This document shows, piece after piece, positions 32,748 to 40,303 of a stretch of 64,000 nucleotides of DNA (positions are counted from its first letter, which is position 1; the number at the start of each line of letters is the position of its first letter). Below the pieces are notes generated by a model that saw nothing but the letters and a program-made list of their open reading frames with translations, made no database searches and was not told where the DNA came from. A program made the translations under genes and the position numbers. The stretch comes from Chloroflexota bacterium (GTDB lineage: Bacteria; Chloroflexota; Anaerolineae; Anaerolineales; Villigracilaceae), in NCBI GenBank assembly GCA_021414245.1, contig JAIOOU010000007.1:1-64000 (forward strand). The letters run 5' to 3'.

Positions 32748-33275
32748 ATGATCAAGCGTCCCTTATCTGAATCCTACTGGGTGGAGGAAAATCGTTTTCT
32801 TGCAGGAGAGTATCCCGGCGGCCATGAATCCGGGATCACACGCCGGCAGATGGATGCCTTCCTTGAAAGCGGAATAAACACTTTTATAGACCTGACTCAT
32901 GCAAATGAACTGGCGCCGTATGAACCCATTTTGCAGGAGCAGGCTCATCAGCATGGCATGGATGCGTATTATCACCGCTTCCCGATACGGGATCATGGCG
33001 TCCCTTCGGTCGAATTGATGAGGGACATCCTGAATGCCATTGATACAGCCCTGCGCGCCGGCCAGGGTGTTTATGTTCATTGTTGGGGGGGAGTGGGACG
33101 TACCGGCGTGACCGTCGGCTGCTATTTGGTCCGCCATGGAATGCCCAATGAGGAAGCCCTGACCATGGTCAATACTCTTTATAAAACCAGATCCGCAAAT
33201 TTTCATTACCCCAATTCGCCAGAGACCGAGGAGCAGATTGAATTTGTCCGCAATTGGCGCGAAAATTCTCCTTAA
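32748..33275 (+). CDS. Dual-specificity/tyrosine phosphatase-like protein
   Basis: The protein has 175 residues. The CX5R active-site loop is HCWGGVGRTG (Cys112, Arg118), and the general-acid Asp is likely in PIRDHGVP (Asp82). The size and motif spacing fit small DSP-type phosphatases. There is no signal peptide, so it is cytoplasmic. It is 9 bases after the second zincin lipoprotein and may share its transcript, though a functional link is not obvious. Confidence 0.87.
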   Translation: MIKRPLSESYWVEENRFLAGEYPGGHESGITRRQMDAFLESGINTFIDLTHANELAPYEPILQEQAHQHGMDAYYHRFPIRDHGVPSVELMRDILNAIDTALRAGQGVYVHCWGGVGRTGVTVGCYLVRHGMPNEEALTMVNTLYKTRSANFHYPNSPETEEQIEFVRNWRENSP

Positions 33276-33519
33276 GCATCGCTTTCAAAGAAAGACTGTG
33301 CTTGAGGATATTTCTGCGCGTAGTCAGGCAGGCCTTTGTCTAAGATACGACAAGCCTTCTGTTTAACTCAGGAAACATCCCTTTCCGGGATGTTAAAGAG
33401 GACAATATGCACCTTCCATCAAAGGGAAGAGGATTTCATGGATTTGAAAGGTAAGACCAGGGCGTTAATTTACTTCGAAAAATGGAAGTATAATTTCACC
33501 AAGATTACGGAGGCGTTTT

Positions 33520-34107
33520 TTGGAAAATTTAGGACTGGAAGAGCAAAATGTGGAGCAACCTCCCTTGCAGGAAAAAGTGAATTGGGGGCGATTCGCTCTT
33601 GATATTATCGAGACTCTTGGATTGGCAGTCGTTTTATTTCTGGGAATCAATGCAATTTCCGCCCGTGTGCGCGTGGACGGGTTCAGCATGCGCCCCACGC
33701 TCGAAGATGGCGAGTTCGTACTGGTCAGTAAAATGAGTTATCGCTTCGGCCAGGTCGATCGCGGGGATATCATCGTGTTTCATTTTCCCATGAATCCCGA
33801 GGAGGAGTTGATCAAGCGCGTCATCGGCCTGCCGGGCGATCATATCAGTGTTCAAGCCGGCGTGGTTTCCGTCAATGGACAAATGATCAATGAACCTTAT
33901 ATTGCAAGCACACCCACCTACTCGGGAGAGTGGGACGTTTCTGATGGGCAGCTCTTTGTGCTCGGCGATAACAGGAACAATTCCAATGATTCAAAGGATT
34001 GGGGGTTGCTGCCCCTGGATAAGGTGGTCGGCAAGGCCGTGGTCATCTATTGGCCCCCGCCTTTTTGGAACGTTCTTGAACATACCCAGATCCTCACTGC
34101 ACAATAA
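33520..34107 (+). CDS. lepB: Signal peptidase I
   Basis: The protein has 195 residues. After one membrane segment (ETLGLAVVLFLGINAI), the catalytic Ser56 lies in GFSMRPTL and the general-base Lys99 in LIKRVIGLPGD; box E is FVLGDNRNNSNDSKDWG. It cleaves signal peptides of exported proteins at the outer face of the membrane. The start is TTG at 33520, chosen because ACGGAGG lies 6 bases upstream. It is 9 bases before the YgiT-like gene. Confidence 0.95.
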   Translation: MENLGLEEQNVEQPPLQEKVNWGRFALDIIETLGLAVVLFLGINAISARVRVDGFSMRPTLEDGEFVLVSKMSYRFGQVDRGDIIVFHFPMNPEEELIKRVIGLPGDHISVQAGVVSVNGQMINEPYIASTPTYSGEWDVSDGQLFVLGDNRNNSNDSKDWGLLPLDKVVGKAVVIYWPPPFWNVLEHTQILTAQ

Positions 34108-34116
34108 GGAATCAAG

Positions 34117-34419
34117 ATGAGCGACTTTGAAGGTGGCGTTTCACAATCCACTCCATGTAACGAGTGCCATGCGGGCGTCATGCAGCCCCGCCAGCTTACC
34201 TACTTCACCTGGCTCGGCGATGAACTGATCACTGTTCCGCATTTTCCGGCATGGATCTGTGATGTGTGCGGTAAAAGGGAGTATGACGAAAAGGCGGTCC
34301 TGTGGTTGAACATGATTCTCGACCCGAACGCAGGCAAGCCGACAAGGAACAAACGCAGCACACCGCCTCTGCCCAGACCCCGCTCCGGCGTGCCCCGCTC
34401 CATGCATGACTCCAACTAA
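34117..34419 (+). CDS. YgiT-type zinc finger protein
   Basis: The protein has 100 residues. Two CxxC pairs (CNEC near residue 14 and CDVC near residue 48) and the sequence VPHFPAWICDVCGKREYDE match the YgiT/MqsA-type zinc finger. There is no HTH and no toxin partner beside it, so it is not an obvious antitoxin. The C-terminus is a basic Pro/Arg tail. It lies between lepB and an unknown gene, closely spaced. Confidence 0.82.
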   Translation: MSDFEGGVSQSTPCNECHAGVMQPRQLTYFTWLGDELITVPHFPAWICDVCGKREYDEKAVLWLNMILDPNAGKPTRNKRSTPPLPRPRSGVPRSMHDSN

Positions 34420-34436
34420 AACAGGACACCCATTCC

Positions 34437-34985
34437 ATGTCGCATGACGCCTCCCCCCGTACGTATCGTTTTCTTACAGCGGACATCCTGACTTCCGGTT
34501 ATCGTGCAGTCGGCAAGATCATGGTCACCAGCCACGGGGCCATGGGCATGCTGAATGACCCCACACGTTCGGCGATCGAAGTCACGGACGCGCGTCTTGC
34601 GCGCCTGCACATGCCCACCAAATTGGTGGATCACTTCGAACTGGTGCGCATGATGAAGAAGCATGTCTTTGCAGTCTGCATGGCGCGCCGCGAAGACCTG
34701 GGCCCGCAGGGAATTGTGCGCGGCGGGTTCACCAGTGTCATCGAATACCCCATCCGGATCACCACACAAATGTTCGAGATCGAGGGTGTGATGGAACTGC
34801 CGGGCCGGTTTGATTTCGCGTCACTGATCAACGAGGGCTCGCGTGAATTCCTGCCCGTGTTCAATGCCACTGTGACGGGCATCCTGATCCCGAATTTGCG
34901 CGTGGAAAGCGCCGGCATCCTGATCAATCGAAATCAGATCGACCTTTTGGCCCTTCTAAATCAGCGTGTTAAACCCGAAAACTAG
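34437..34985 (+). CDS. Conserved-looking protein of unknown function
   Basis: I do not recognise this 182-residue soluble protein. It has a regular alternation of strands and helices (YRFLTADILTSGYRAVGKI, MFEIEGVMELPGRFDFASLI, VFNATVTGILIPNLRVE), suggesting two related halves. There are no catalytic motifs. It is 17 bases after the YgiT-like gene and ends just before the tRNA-Glu promoter. The lepB-YgiT-this order suggests one transcript. Confidence 0.75.
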   Translation: MSHDASPRTYRFLTADILTSGYRAVGKIMVTSHGAMGMLNDPTRSAIEVTDARLARLHMPTKLVDHFELVRMMKKHVFAVCMARREDLGPQGIVRGGFTSVIEYPIRITTQMFEIEGVMELPGRFDFASLINEGSREFLPVFNATVTGILIPNLRVESAGILINRNQIDLLALLNQRVKPEN

Positions 34986-34997
34986 TGTTCAAATTGC

Positions 34998-35026
34998 TTG
35001 ACTGGCCCAAAGGGGGATGATAGAAT
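34998..35026 (+). promoter_or_regulatory. Sigma-70-type promoter of tRNA-Glu
   Basis: TTGACT (34998-35003) and TAGAAT (35021-35026) are separated by 17 bases, 20 bases before the tRNA 5' end. Confidence 0.75.
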
Positions 35027-35046
35027 TCGCCCGCTCTAAAAATAGA

Positions 35047-35122
35047 GCCCCCATCGTCTAGAGGCCCAGGACGCATCCCTTTCAAGGATAAAACCGGAGT
35101 TCGAATCTCCGTGGGGGCACCA
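35047..35122 (+). tRNA. tRNA-Glu (anticodon TTC), CCA encoded
   Basis: The acceptor stem GCCCCCA/TGGGGGC, the anticodon loop CTTTCAA (TTC) and the T-loop GTTCGAATC are all present, and CCA is encoded at 35120-35122. The first pair of the anticodon stem (C-A) is mismatched, but the rest pairs well. A terminator follows. Confidence 0.95.
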
Positions 35123-35125
35123 CCT

Positions 35126-35157
35126 TGAAGACCTGCATTTTGCGGGTCTTTTGTTTT
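35126..35157 (+). terminator. Terminator of tRNA-Glu
   Basis: AAGACCTGCA pairs with TGCGGGTCTT around a short T loop (one A-G mismatch-type position) and is followed by TTGTTTT. Confidence 0.7.
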
Positions 35158-35197
35158 AAAAGCGCATTTCCCTTGAGCTGGAATATTTATTTGGGGG

Positions 35198-35689
35198 TCA
35201 GGATGAAATTTTATGAGGATGAAAGGGAATGAGCAGCAGGAATCCCAGGGCGATCACGCCCTGACCGATCAGGACCCCCGAAGCCTGCCAGGGGCCAAAA
35301 TAGGGAACGTGCGGAAAGGGCTGGGAACCCATGCCGAATATATCCGCCATGCCGGCAAAAACCGCGATCACATAACCGGTCCCCACCAGCCTGGAGCCGA
35401 TCTCGGATACGATGGTACGTTCATATCCCCACCATAAGATCAGCAGGCCCATGTATCCACCCAGACAGATGACGGCCAGCCCAAGTAGAAAAAATACGAT
35501 TTGAACGAATCCCACCACCGGGCTGCGGTCCCAACCGAAAAGGCCCGGTTTTGCCCCAATTGCAAAGATCATCAGACCCAGCAGGGTGATGGCGTAGCTG
35601 ATAAGGACCCGCGGGGTTGGGGGATTGTCGGTACTCCGGGGAAGGGTCGCTGTCGGGGTGGATGCGGGAATGGGTTGATCGTTGCTCAT
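35198..35689 (-). CDS. Four-helix membrane protein, function unknown
   Basis: The protein has 163 residues: a Thr/Pro-rich N-terminus of about 28 residues and four hydrophobic helices (VLISYAITLLGLMIFAIGA, GFVQIVFFLLGLAVICLGG, VGTGYVIAVFAGMADIFG, GVLIGQGVIALGFLLLIPF). I know no family for it. Its start overlaps the stop of the dipeptidase gene by 4 bases (ATGA), so the two are made from one transcript. Confidence 0.75.
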   Translation of the reverse strand: MSNDQPIPASTPTATLPRSTDNPPTPRVLISYAITLLGLMIFAIGAKPGLFGWDRSPVVGFVQIVFFLLGLAVICLGGYMGLLILWWGYERTIVSEIGSRLVGTGYVIAVFAGMADIFGMGSQPFPHVPYFGPWQASGVLIGQGVIALGFLLLIPFHPHKISS

Positions 35690-36783
35690 GAGCTGGGTAG
35701 GTCCCTTTTCAGGCGCGCAAGCCAGTTGCCGCTGAAAATATTGGTGATATCGATCTGGTTGTAGCCGCGTACTTCCAGCAAGGATACCAGATTTTGCAGG
35801 TCGGCCACCGTATCGATTTCAGGGGGGACGGATTGCAGGCCGAAGCCCCCGTCGAAGTCAGACCCAATGCCGGCGTGCAGGGCATCCCCGGCCAGCTGGC
35901 AGATATGGTCAATGTGATTGGCTACCAGGGCCAGCGGAACTTCGGAGCGCTCGCTTTTTCCTGCTGTCCAGCCAACCTTAAGATACCCGTTGAATGGCAC
36001 CACCCCCACGACTCCATCACGTTCAATGATTCCCTCAATGATGCGATCTGAAAAATGGCGGTTGGAATTTGAATTGGGCATGAGCGCCAGGCAGTTTGCG
36101 TGGGTGCCAACGATCGGTCCACGGTAAACATCCAAGGCTTCCACCGCGGCCTGCTCGTCCATGTGACTGAGGTCGAGGATGAAATTATCGTCCGCCATCG
36201 CGGAAAGAAGTTGTCGTCCGTCGTCTGTGAGCGGGCCGGGTTCGTTCCATCCACCGCAGTAGCGGGTTCCCACCCAGGCGGGTCCGATCAAACGAACTCC
36301 GAGTTCATGCCATTCATCCAGCTCGGACAGATTGCGAATTCCCTCTGCGCCTTCCATGAGCACCACCATGCCGACAGGGTGTCCGTTCGCTGCCGGGCTG
36401 GGGGAGGTCCAATGGTCCAGGACCAGATCCAGGTCACGCAAAGAGGCGATGAGACGAAACTTGTCCGGCGTAGAATCAGTCATCCGGTGATAAGTCATCA
36501 ATTGTTCGCGGTACAGGGCGTGAGCTTCGTCGAATGTTTTGTATACCTGCGACTTATTCTCGCTTTTGCTCCAGCGGGCAGGTGTTGCATACAGTGTCGA
36601 GAAAATAACCGCCACCTGTCCGCGCTGGTAATCAGGCCAGCCGAGGGTCGTATCGTCATTATGCAAAACCGCAGCGCTTCCCTTTTCCAGCAGACGTGTT
36701 TCGGCGGCCGAACGTGTGTAGTCACGGCCGTATTTCAGCATGTTCCAGGCAATATCTGCGTGAGCGTCAACAAGGATGGGCAT
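35686..36783 (-). CDS. Membrane dipeptidase (peptidase family M19)
   Basis: The protein has 365 residues. Zinc ligands are visible as HAD (residues 8-10, DAHADIA), a Glu in LMEGAEGI, and His residues in GTHANC and the later IDHI segment; GSDFDGGFGLQ is a family signature. There is no signal peptide, so the enzyme is probably cytoplasmic and hydrolyses dipeptides, including those with D-residues. It has a short hairpin before its start that ends the rpsA transcript. It is the first gene of an operon with the small membrane protein. Confidence 0.92.
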   Translation of the reverse strand: MPILVDAHADIAWNMLKYGRDYTRSAAETRLLEKGSAAVLHNDDTTLGWPDYQRGQVAVIFSTLYATPARWSKSENKSQVYKTFDEAHALYREQLMTYHRMTDSTPDKFRLIASLRDLDLVLDHWTSPSPAANGHPVGMVVLMEGAEGIRNLSELDEWHELGVRLIGPAWVGTRYCGGWNEPGPLTDDGRQLLSAMADDNFILDLSHMDEQAAVEALDVYRGPIVGTHANCLALMPNSNSNRHFSDRIIEGIIERDGVVGVVPFNGYLKVGWTAGKSERSEVPLALVANHIDHICQLAGDALHAGIGSDFDGGFGLQSVPPEIDTVADLQNLVSLLEVRGYNQIDITNIFSGNWLARLKRDLPSS

Positions 36784-36795
36784 GGGATATTATTG

Positions 36796-36822
36796 AAGAG
36801 CGCACCCTGCGGTGCGCTCTGT
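36796..36822 (-). terminator. Hairpin at the end of rpsA
   Basis: AGAGCGCACC pairs with GGTGCGCTCT around a 4-base loop, 10-30 bases after the rpsA stop on the minus strand. The following sequence (TTCAATAATATT) is only moderately T-rich, so this is a weak terminator at best, and the dipeptidase may be partly co-transcribed with rpsA. Confidence 0.5.
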
Positions 36823-36828
36823 GTGATT

Positions 36829-38043
36829 TTATTCCGGGGTTTCTTCTTCGTTCTGCTCGCCACCAAAGTCTTGTGTGAGCATTTTGAAATCTTTGTCGGC
36901 GAAGGCGGCCGAGTCCACTTTGCGAAGGCTCAGGCCGATGCGGTGCTGCTCGCCGTCGATGCGGATGACGCGCAGGGTCTTGACGTCCCCTTCGTGGAGG
37001 ACTTCCTTGGGATGTTCGACCCGATTCTCGCTTAACTCCGAGATGTGGATGAGACCCTCGATATCGCCTTCCAGACGGGCAAAGGCTCCGAATTTGGTCA
37101 GGCGGGTGATCGTGCCTTCCACAAGCTGCCCGACGCTGAATTTTTCAACCCGGCTCTTCCAGGGATCGTCCTGGAGGGCGCGCATGGAAAGGCCGATGCG
37201 TTTCTTTTCGCGATCGACATTGATGACTTTGACTTTGACTTCCTGGCCGACTTCGAGCATTTCCTTGGGGTGCTGAAGGCGATCCCATGAAAGCTCGGAG
37301 AGATGGACCAGACCGTCTGCGCCGTTGATGTTCACAAACGCGCCGAAATCCGCCAGGCTGGTGACCTTGCCAGTGTAGATCTTGCCTTCTTCCAATTCAC
37401 TGATAACGCGGTCCTTCATCGAAGAACGGGTTTCTGAATTGGTGGAGCGCTCTGAAAGGATCAGCCGGCGGCGTTCACGATCCACTTCAATGATGCGGAC
37501 GGAGATGGCCTGGCCGACCATTTTTTGCCAGCGCTGTTCGGGAGTGTCACCCGAGGACTGCGCACGGCGTACGCTGCTAATCTGGGAGGATGGAACAAAA
37601 CCACGCAGGTTTCCAACTGCAACGATCAAACCGCCTTTGTTGAAGCCGATGATCTTGGTATCGATCACGGTTTCCTCGGCGATCATCTTCTCCACGTTTT
37701 CCCAGGACATTTCCTCCTGTGCGCGCTTGAAGGACAGAACGACATTGCCGTTTTGGTCCTCCGGATTGAGCACAAAAACGCTTACTTCCTGGCCAACTTT
37801 CAACTCGGCGCGTTCTTCGGGGGTGAGTTGTTCCAACTCACGGCCGGCTACGACGCCTTCGGACTTTGCTCCGACGCTGATGAGAATCTGACTTGGACTA
37901 ATGCTTGCGATCATCCCTTTGCGAATCTCGCCCACCTGGGGCAATTCGACGCTCAGAGTTTCTGATTCGAGCAGTGACTCCATCGTTTGATTATTGGGTT
38001 GTTCTCCTGACTCTTGCCCGTTTTGGGCTTCATGTTCATCCAT
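36829..38043 (-). CDS. rpsA: Ribosomal protein S1 (four S1 domains)
   Basis: The protein has 404 residues with an acidic N-terminal head and four S1/OB-fold RNA-binding repeats. The third and fourth are the clearest (GKIYTGKVTSLADFGAFVNI and GQLVEGTITRLTKFGAFARL); the usual SELSWDRLQHP and SELSENRVEHP follow them. Four repeats instead of six is common outside proteobacteria. It helps bring mRNA to the 30S subunit. ATG 38043 was chosen over the in-frame TTG at 38058 because GGAG lies 9 bases upstream. Confidence 0.93.
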   Translation of the reverse strand: MDEHEAQNGQESGEQPNNQTMESLLESETLSVELPQVGEIRKGMIASISPSQILISVGAKSEGVVAGRELEQLTPEERAELKVGQEVSVFVLNPEDQNGNVVLSFKRAQEEMSWENVEKMIAEETVIDTKIIGFNKGGLIVAVGNLRGFVPSSQISSVRRAQSSGDTPEQRWQKMVGQAISVRIIEVDRERRRLILSERSTNSETRSSMKDRVISELEEGKIYTGKVTSLADFGAFVNINGADGLVHLSELSWDRLQHPKEMLEVGQEVKVKVINVDREKKRIGLSMRALQDDPWKSRVEKFSVGQLVEGTITRLTKFGAFARLEGDIEGLIHISELSENRVEHPKEVLHEGDVKTLRVIRIDGEQHRIGLSLRKVDSAAFADKDFKMLTQDFGGEQNEEETPE

Positions 38044-38078
38044 TACTTGCGGCTCCAATTAACTGAAATGTAAGTTTG

Positions 38079-38107
38079 ATTATACAAGTGAATGGAGAAC
38101 TTGACAA
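38079..38107 (-). promoter_or_regulatory. Sigma-70-type promoter of rpsA
   Basis: On the minus strand TTGTCA and TATAAT are separated by 17 bases, about 36 bases before the rpsA ATG. Confidence 0.75.
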
Positions 38108-38168
38108 CCCTGATATCCTCACTTCCTACATTATCATGCCCCCCTGTGTTGAAATGGAAATCTTCCGT

Positions 38169-38174
38169 TATAAT
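38169..38174 (+). promoter_or_regulatory. -10 box upstream of the chelatase gene
   Basis: TATAAT lies 20 bases before the ATG at 38194. A good -35 was not seen at normal spacing (TTGAAA is 14 bases upstream). Confidence 0.4.
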
Positions 38175-38193
38175 CACGGTTTGGAGTAAACAA

Positions 38194-39294
38194 ATGCCCG
38201 CTATTTTCCCATTTACCGCCATCGTTGGACAGGAGCGCATGAAACGCGCCCTCATTCTCAATGCCGTTGATACCCGTATCGGCGGTGTATTGATCCGCGG
38301 CGAACGCGGAACGGCCAAATCGACTGCAGCCCGTTCCTTGGCCGCCTTGCTGCCTCATGTAAAAATCGTCCAGGATTGCCGTTTCGGATGTGATCCCGAA
38401 AAACCCGGCACTTGGTGCACGGAATGCAAGGAACGTGCCCTGGGGAACAAAAAACTTCCCGTAGGCGAGCGGGCCACCCCCTTTATCAACCTGCCGGTTT
38501 CCGCCACCGAGGATCGTGTGGTTGGCACCCTGGATATCGAAAAAGCCATTCAAAAAGGTGAACGCCATTTTGAACCCGGCGTTCTGGCCGGCGCCAATCG
38601 CGGCCTGCTTTATATTGACGAAGTCAACCTGCTCGACGACCATGTTGTGGATATTTTGCTGGATTCGGCGGCCATGGGCGTGAACACGGTCGAACGCGAA
38701 GGTATTTCCTTCGCCCATCCGGCCCGCTTCATTCTCGTTGGGACGATGAATCCTGAAGAAGGGGATCTCCGCCCCCAGCTGCTGGACCGCTTCGCGCTGT
38801 CCGTGGAGATCGTCGGCATCCGTGATGCGCGCGAACGCGTGACCATCATGGAACGCAATCTTTCATTTGAGCGGGACGCCGAAGAATTTCGTAAGTTGTG
38901 GCTCGTAAAAGAAGACGAACTTTCACAGAAGATCGCCCGCGGACGCGAGCTGGTGGACAAGGTTACTCACACCAGCCGCGACCTGCTTTCCATTGCCGCA
39001 TTGACCTCCTCCCTGAATGTGGACGGTCACCGCGCGGACCTGGTCATTCTTAAGGCCGCCCGCGCAGAAGCCGCCTTCGAAGGCCGCACCAAGATCAACG
39101 ATCACGATATCGCGCTGGCTGCAGAGTTGGCGCTTCCTCACCGTATTAAACGCACCCCCTTCCAGCAGGCCGAAATGACCGCCGAACAGTTGCAGGAACG
39201 CATCGAGCAGCTGGCCGGCCAATCGGTCCCGGATGAATCGAACGACGAGTCCGAGAGCAAGCAGGACGGCGAAGGCGAGGAAAAAAAAACTTAA
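38194..39294 (+). CDS. Mg/Co-chelatase ATPase subunit (ChlI/BchI-like AAA+ domain)
   Basis: The protein has 366 residues and is an AAA+ ATPase of the chelatase family: Walker A GERGTAKST (residues 36-44), Walker B LLYIDEVNLL, sensor segment VGTMNPEEGDLRPQLLDRFAL. Four Cys between the two Walker motifs (CRFGCDPEKPGTWCTEC) are usual in ChlI relatives. The end is acidic and stops just after nine A residues. The same strand continues in the -1 frame into a VWA domain, so the natural product may be a ChlI-ChlD fusion like the putative cobaltochelatases. No photosynthesis genes are present. Confidence 0.9.
   Translation: MPAIFPFTAIVGQERMKRALILNAVDTRIGGVLIRGERGTAKSTAARSLAALLPHVKIVQDCRFGCDPEKPGTWCTECKERALGNKKLPVGERATPFINLPVSATEDRVVGTLDIEKAIQKGERHFEPGVLAGANRGLLYIDEVNLLDDHVVDILLDSAAMGVNTVEREGISFAHPARFILVGTMNPEEGDLRPQLLDRFALSVEIVGIRDARERVTIMERNLSFERDAEEFRKLWLVKEDELSQKIARGRELVDKVTHTSRDLLSIAALTSSLNVDGHRADLVILKAARAEAAFEGRTKINDHDIALAAELALPHRIKRTPFQQAEMTAEQLQERIEQLAGQSVPDESNDESESKQDGEGEEKKT
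39281..39289 (+). other. A9 run, candidate -1 frameshift or slippage site
   Basis: Nine A residues lie 2 bases before the stop of the AAA+ gene. A shift of -1 here would read past the TAA and continue in the frame of the VWA gene without any stop (KKNLKLEDEQQEG, then PQQGSPEPMQ). It may be natural slippage or an assembly error in a homopolymer. Confidence 0.55.
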
Positions 39295-39344
39295 AACTCG
39301 AAGATGAGCAGCAGGAAGGTCCGCAGCAGGGCAGCCCTGAACCC

Positions 39345-40256
39345 ATGCAGCAACAGGAAGTTTTTGCAAGTTCCAACGCGAACTGGTGGGACGGCGGACA
39401 AAAAGTAAAGGCCGGCGAGACCTTCCAGCCTCGTAAATTAAATACCCCGCTTGACAAATTAACCAGAAAAAAAGCCGGCCGCCGCTCGCTCACCAAAACC
39501 GAGCGCAAACATGGCCGTTATATCAAGGCGCGTCCGGCCGGGGATAACCTGACCGATATCGCCTTTGATGCCACGTTCCGCGCCGCCGCTCCTTTTCAAA
39601 ACCAGCGCACGGAGGAGCGCAAGAAGCTTGCCTTCTCCATCAAACGCAGCGATCTGCAGCGCAAGATCCGTGTCAAGCGCGTCGCCAACCTGGTACTCTT
39701 CCTCGTGGATGCCTCGTGGTCCATGGCCGTGGCGGAGCGTATGAATGCCACCAAGGGCGCGATCCTGTCCTTGCTTACGGATGCCTACCAACGCCGTGAC
39801 CGTGTGGGCCTGATCGTCTTTCAGAAGGATCGTGCCACTTTGGTTTTGTCCCCCACCAATTCAGTTCAATTGGCGCAGCGCGCCTTGATGGATATCCCCG
39901 TGGGCGGGAAGACCCCGCTTTCTGCCGGGTTGTTCATGGCTCATGATGTGCTTACGCACGAAAAACACATTCATCCGGATGTGGAGCCGCTTCTGATCGT
40001 GCTGACCGATGGGGCAGGCAATGTCTCCATTGGCACCCTGCCTCCGCAGGAGGAGGGCTTTAAATTTGCAGAGATGATCGCCCATGAAAAGACGCGTTCC
40101 GTGGTCATCAACATGGAACATGCAGCCTTTGACCAGGGCCTGGCCCAACAGCTGGCGGATCATCTCGAAGCGCCCTGCTATTCACTTAGTGACCTAAAGG
40201 CGGAGAGTTTGTACAATACGGTCCGCGACGAAATGTCCAAGCCGTCCAAGAAATGA
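39345..40256 (+). CDS. ChlD/BchD-type VWA domain protein
   Basis: From ATG 39345 the product has 303 residues; the frame is open upstream to the A9 run. The VWA domain has the MIDAS motif DASWSM (DxSxS), the Thr in KTPLSAG and the Asp in LTDGAGN. The upstream linker is rich in Gln, Glu and Pro, as in ChlD linkers. ATG 39345 has no ribosome site at proper distance, and no better in-frame start exists, which argues that translation comes from the upstream frame. It would bind Mg and couple the ATPase to the large chelatase subunit, which is not in the window. Confidence 0.85.
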   Translation: MQQQEVFASSNANWWDGGQKVKAGETFQPRKLNTPLDKLTRKKAGRRSLTKTERKHGRYIKARPAGDNLTDIAFDATFRAAAPFQNQRTEERKKLAFSIKRSDLQRKIRVKRVANLVLFLVDASWSMAVAERMNATKGAILSLLTDAYQRRDRVGLIVFQKDRATLVLSPTNSVQLAQRALMDIPVGGKTPLSAGLFMAHDVLTHEKHIHPDVEPLLIVLTDGAGNVSIGTLPPQEEGFKFAEMIAHEKTRSVVINMEHAAFDQGLAQQLADHLEAPCYSLSDLKAESLYNTVRDEMSKPSKK

Positions 40257-40262
40257 ACGATT

Positions 40263-40302
40263 AAAAGACCTCCGGGATTTCAAAAATCCCGGAGGTCTTT
40301 TA
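40263..40302 (+). terminator. Bidirectional terminator
   Basis: AAAAGACCTCCGGGATTT pairs with AAATCCCGGAGGTCTTTT around a short loop. It lies between the converging chelatase and oxidoreductase genes and can serve both. Confidence 0.85.
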
Positions 40303-40303
40303 A

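Noticed and set aside
33336-33602. Frame of 88 codons before lepB
   Set aside because: It overlaps the start of lepB by about 80 bases, has no ribosome site or recognisable pattern, and the region 33276-33519 shows only a short stem AACATCCC/GGGATGTT without a T-run.
36100-37035. Plus-strand frame of 311 codons across the dipeptidase and rpsA genes
   Set aside because: Both minus-strand genes have clear family motifs over the same bases; the plus frame is a shadow and spans the hairpin between them.
38194-40256. Chelatase genes as evidence of photosynthesis
   Set aside because: No other bacteriochlorophyll or reaction-centre genes are present, and AAA-VWA chelatases are widespread in non-phototrophs.
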